Part shown: positions 6,781-7,841 of the stretch, piece after piece
Numbering within the stretch: position 1 is the stretch's first letter
Layout: the number at the start of each line of letters is the position of its first letter
Notes under the pieces: model-generated
Told to the model about the DNA's origin: nothing
Seen by the model: only the letters and a program-made list of their open reading frames with translations
The model's database searches: none
Program-made: the position numbers and the translations under genes
Source: Prevotella sp.
GTDB lineage: Bacteria > Bacteroidota > Bacteroidia > Bacteroidales > Bacteroidaceae
NCBI GenBank assembly: GCA_016291915.1
Contig: JAEEZP010000301.1
Coordinates: 1-7,841, forward strand
DNA: 7,841 nucleotides
Reading direction: 5' to 3'

Positions 6781-6798
6781 AACAAAAGCATAACTTTG
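6768..6798 (+). promoter_or_regulatory. Predicted promoter of susC
   Basis: TTG (6768-6770, preceded by a T run) and TAACTTTG (6791-6798) are spaced by 20 nt and match the Bacteroidetes -33 and -7 elements. Transcription would start near 6804-6806, giving an AT-rich leader of about 83 nt (to 6888) with no Shine-Dalgarno sequence, which is normal in this phylum. It overlaps the leftward promoter by 13 bp (6768-6780). Confidence 0.75.
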
Positions 6799-6888
6799 CG
6801 TTAAAATAATTTATCAAACTCAGTAAATATCCAATTATCTTTAAGAGAATATTTAACATTTTTCTATTAATAATTTCAACTGATAACC

Positions 6889-7841
6889 ATGAGTAAAAAA
6901 ATCGGATTTGTTAACCAATGCTCTAAGTGGTTACGATCGTTGACCGTAGTGACACTGCTTGCAGTGCCATTTACAACGATGCTGGCCAGTGAGCCGTTGG
7001 TTTCTCCGCGGGAGGCATTGCAACCAAAGCCTGCCGACAGCAAGATCACAGGGCGCGTTCTCGACGAGAATGGTGAACCCTTGATTGGCGTCACGGTAAC
7101 GGTGAAAGGTACTAATGTTGTAGCTATCACCGATTTCGACGGTAACTTCACCATCACACCACCGTCCGCCAATGATGTATTACAATTCAGCTACTTAGGC
7201 TACAAACTCAAGGAGACACGTGCATCCAATGGCATGCAGGTACGTATGGAACCGGAGGACACAGCACTGAGTGAAGTAGTCGTCACAGCCCTTGGTATTA
7301 AAAAAGAGGCTAAATCGCTTTCTTACAATGTGCAACAGATCAACAGTGACGGCATCATGAAGGTGCAGGATGCTAACTTCGTGAATTCACTGAATGGTAA
7401 GGTTGCAGGTGTACAGATTAATGCCAATGCCTCCGGTATCGGTGGATCGTCACGTGTGGTAATGCGTGGTGCCAAATCTATTGAGGGTAATAACAATGTG
7501 CTCTATGTTATTGATGGTATCCCCATGGACAACCAGCAGAGCGGACTCGATGAAGGAGCACTTGCATACACCGGTAACGGACAGACAGGTGATGCTACAG
7601 CCATGCTGAATCCTGATGATATTGAGAGCATCTCAGCTTTGACAGGACCGTCAGCAGCTGCTTTGTATGGTTCTGCTGCTTCTAACGGTGTCATCCTGAT
7701 TACCACGAAGAAAGGTGTAGGTGGCAAAACCGACATCGTGTATAACGGCAGTTTCCAGTTCTCCAACCCACTGCTGCTCCCCAAGTTCCAAAATGAATAC
7801 GGACAGAATGAGATAGGTAGTTACTACAGTTGGGGTGACAA
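6889..7841 (+). CDS. SusC/RagA-family TonB-dependent outer-membrane transporter, N-terminal 317 residues (C-terminus outside window)
   Basis: The frame runs open from ATG 6889 to the window edge; full-length SusC proteins are about 1000 aa, so roughly a third is seen. Residues 1-33 are a signal peptide (SKK start, hydrophobic LTVVTLLAVPFTTMLA). Residues 53-122 are a CarboxypepD_reg-like domain (ITGRVLDENGEPLIGVTVTV, 53-72; TDFDGNFTI, 81-89). Next is the SusC junction SEVVVTALGIKKEAKSLSYN (128-147), then the TonB plug domain with LNGKVAGVQI (168-177), VMRGAKSI (191-198), NVLYVIDGIPMDN (203-215) and GPSAAALYGSAASNGVILIT (253-272). There is no STN (secretin/TonB short N-terminal) domain before the CarboxypepD_reg domain, so it is probably a transporter only, not a sigma/anti-sigma signalling transducer. 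It would import a glycan fragment with a SusD partner, expected just to the right. It diverges from the two enzyme genes and shares their promoter region. Confidence 0.97.
   Translation, partial: MSKKIGFVNQCSKWLRSLTVVTLLAVPFTTMLASEPLVSPREALQPKPADSKITGRVLDENGEPLIGVTVTVKGTNVVAITDFDGNFTITPPSANDVLQFSYLGYKLKETRASNGMQVRMEPEDTALSEVVVTALGIKKEAKSLSYNVQQINSDGIMKVQDANFVNSLNGKVAGVQINANASGIGGSSRVVMRGAKSIEGNNNVLYVIDGIPMDNQQSGLDEGALAYTGNGQTGDATAMLNPDDIESISALTGPSAAALYGSAASNGVILITTKKGVGGKTDIVYNGSFQFSNPLLLPKFQNEYGQNEIGSYYSWGD

Noticed and set aside
6889..7200. SusC as a signalling transducer paired with an ECF sigma/anti-sigma system
   Set aside because: No STN domain lies between the signal peptide and the CarboxypepD_reg domain, and no sigma or FecR-like gene is in the window.
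6876..7784. Minus-strand frames of 98 and 93 aa opposite susC
   Set aside because: They are antisense to the conserved CarboxypepD_reg and plug domains; composition and lack of motifs mark them as shadows.

Overview
The window looks like a chromosomal stretch from a Bacteroidales bacterium, most likely a Prevotella-type organism. The reasons are a SusC-family TonB-dependent transporter, Bacteroidetes-style promoters (TTG, about 20 nt, TAnnTTTG), no recognisable Shine-Dalgarno sequences before the starts, AT-rich spacers between moderate-GC genes, and a PorW/SprE-like TPR lipoprotein. The species call is inference; the phylum-level call is well supported.

Region 1 (1-2389, minus strand) is a compact operon read right to left: aroA (EPSP synthase, shikimate pathway), a 127-aa single-pass membrane protein with four clustered cysteines, and a TPR lipoprotein that runs off the left edge. 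The gaps are 15 and 11 nt. A TATTTTTG -7 box at 2411-2418 sits just before aroA and shows that aroA starts at ATG 2389, not at the upstream TTG at 2413.

Region 2 (2390-2652) is a 263-nt AT-rich spacer. It holds the aroA promoter, a perfect 7-4-7 palindrome (2484-2501), and a cluster of interlocking short palindromes (2560-2645) with two near-identical 19-bp units at its ends.

Region 3 (2653-7841) looks like one end of a polysaccharide/glycoprotein utilisation locus. Two exported proteins lie on the minus strand, 50 nt apart: a sialidase-fold BNR beta-propeller protein with a C-terminal jelly-roll-like region, then a DUF4838 protein (the family I recall as glycoside hydrolase GH163, endo-beta-N-acetylglucosaminidase) with an F5/8 type C (CBM32-like) domain. 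A susC gene points the other way and is cut by the right edge. The two transcription units are driven by divergent, physically overlapping promoters at 6751-6798.

A plausible reading is that surface or periplasmic enzymes cut a glycan, possibly an N-acetylglucosamine-containing host glycan, and the SusC (with a SusD expected just outside the window) imports the product. No regulator, RNA gene, insertion sequence, CRISPR array or integrase is visible. The substrate is inferred from family membership only.
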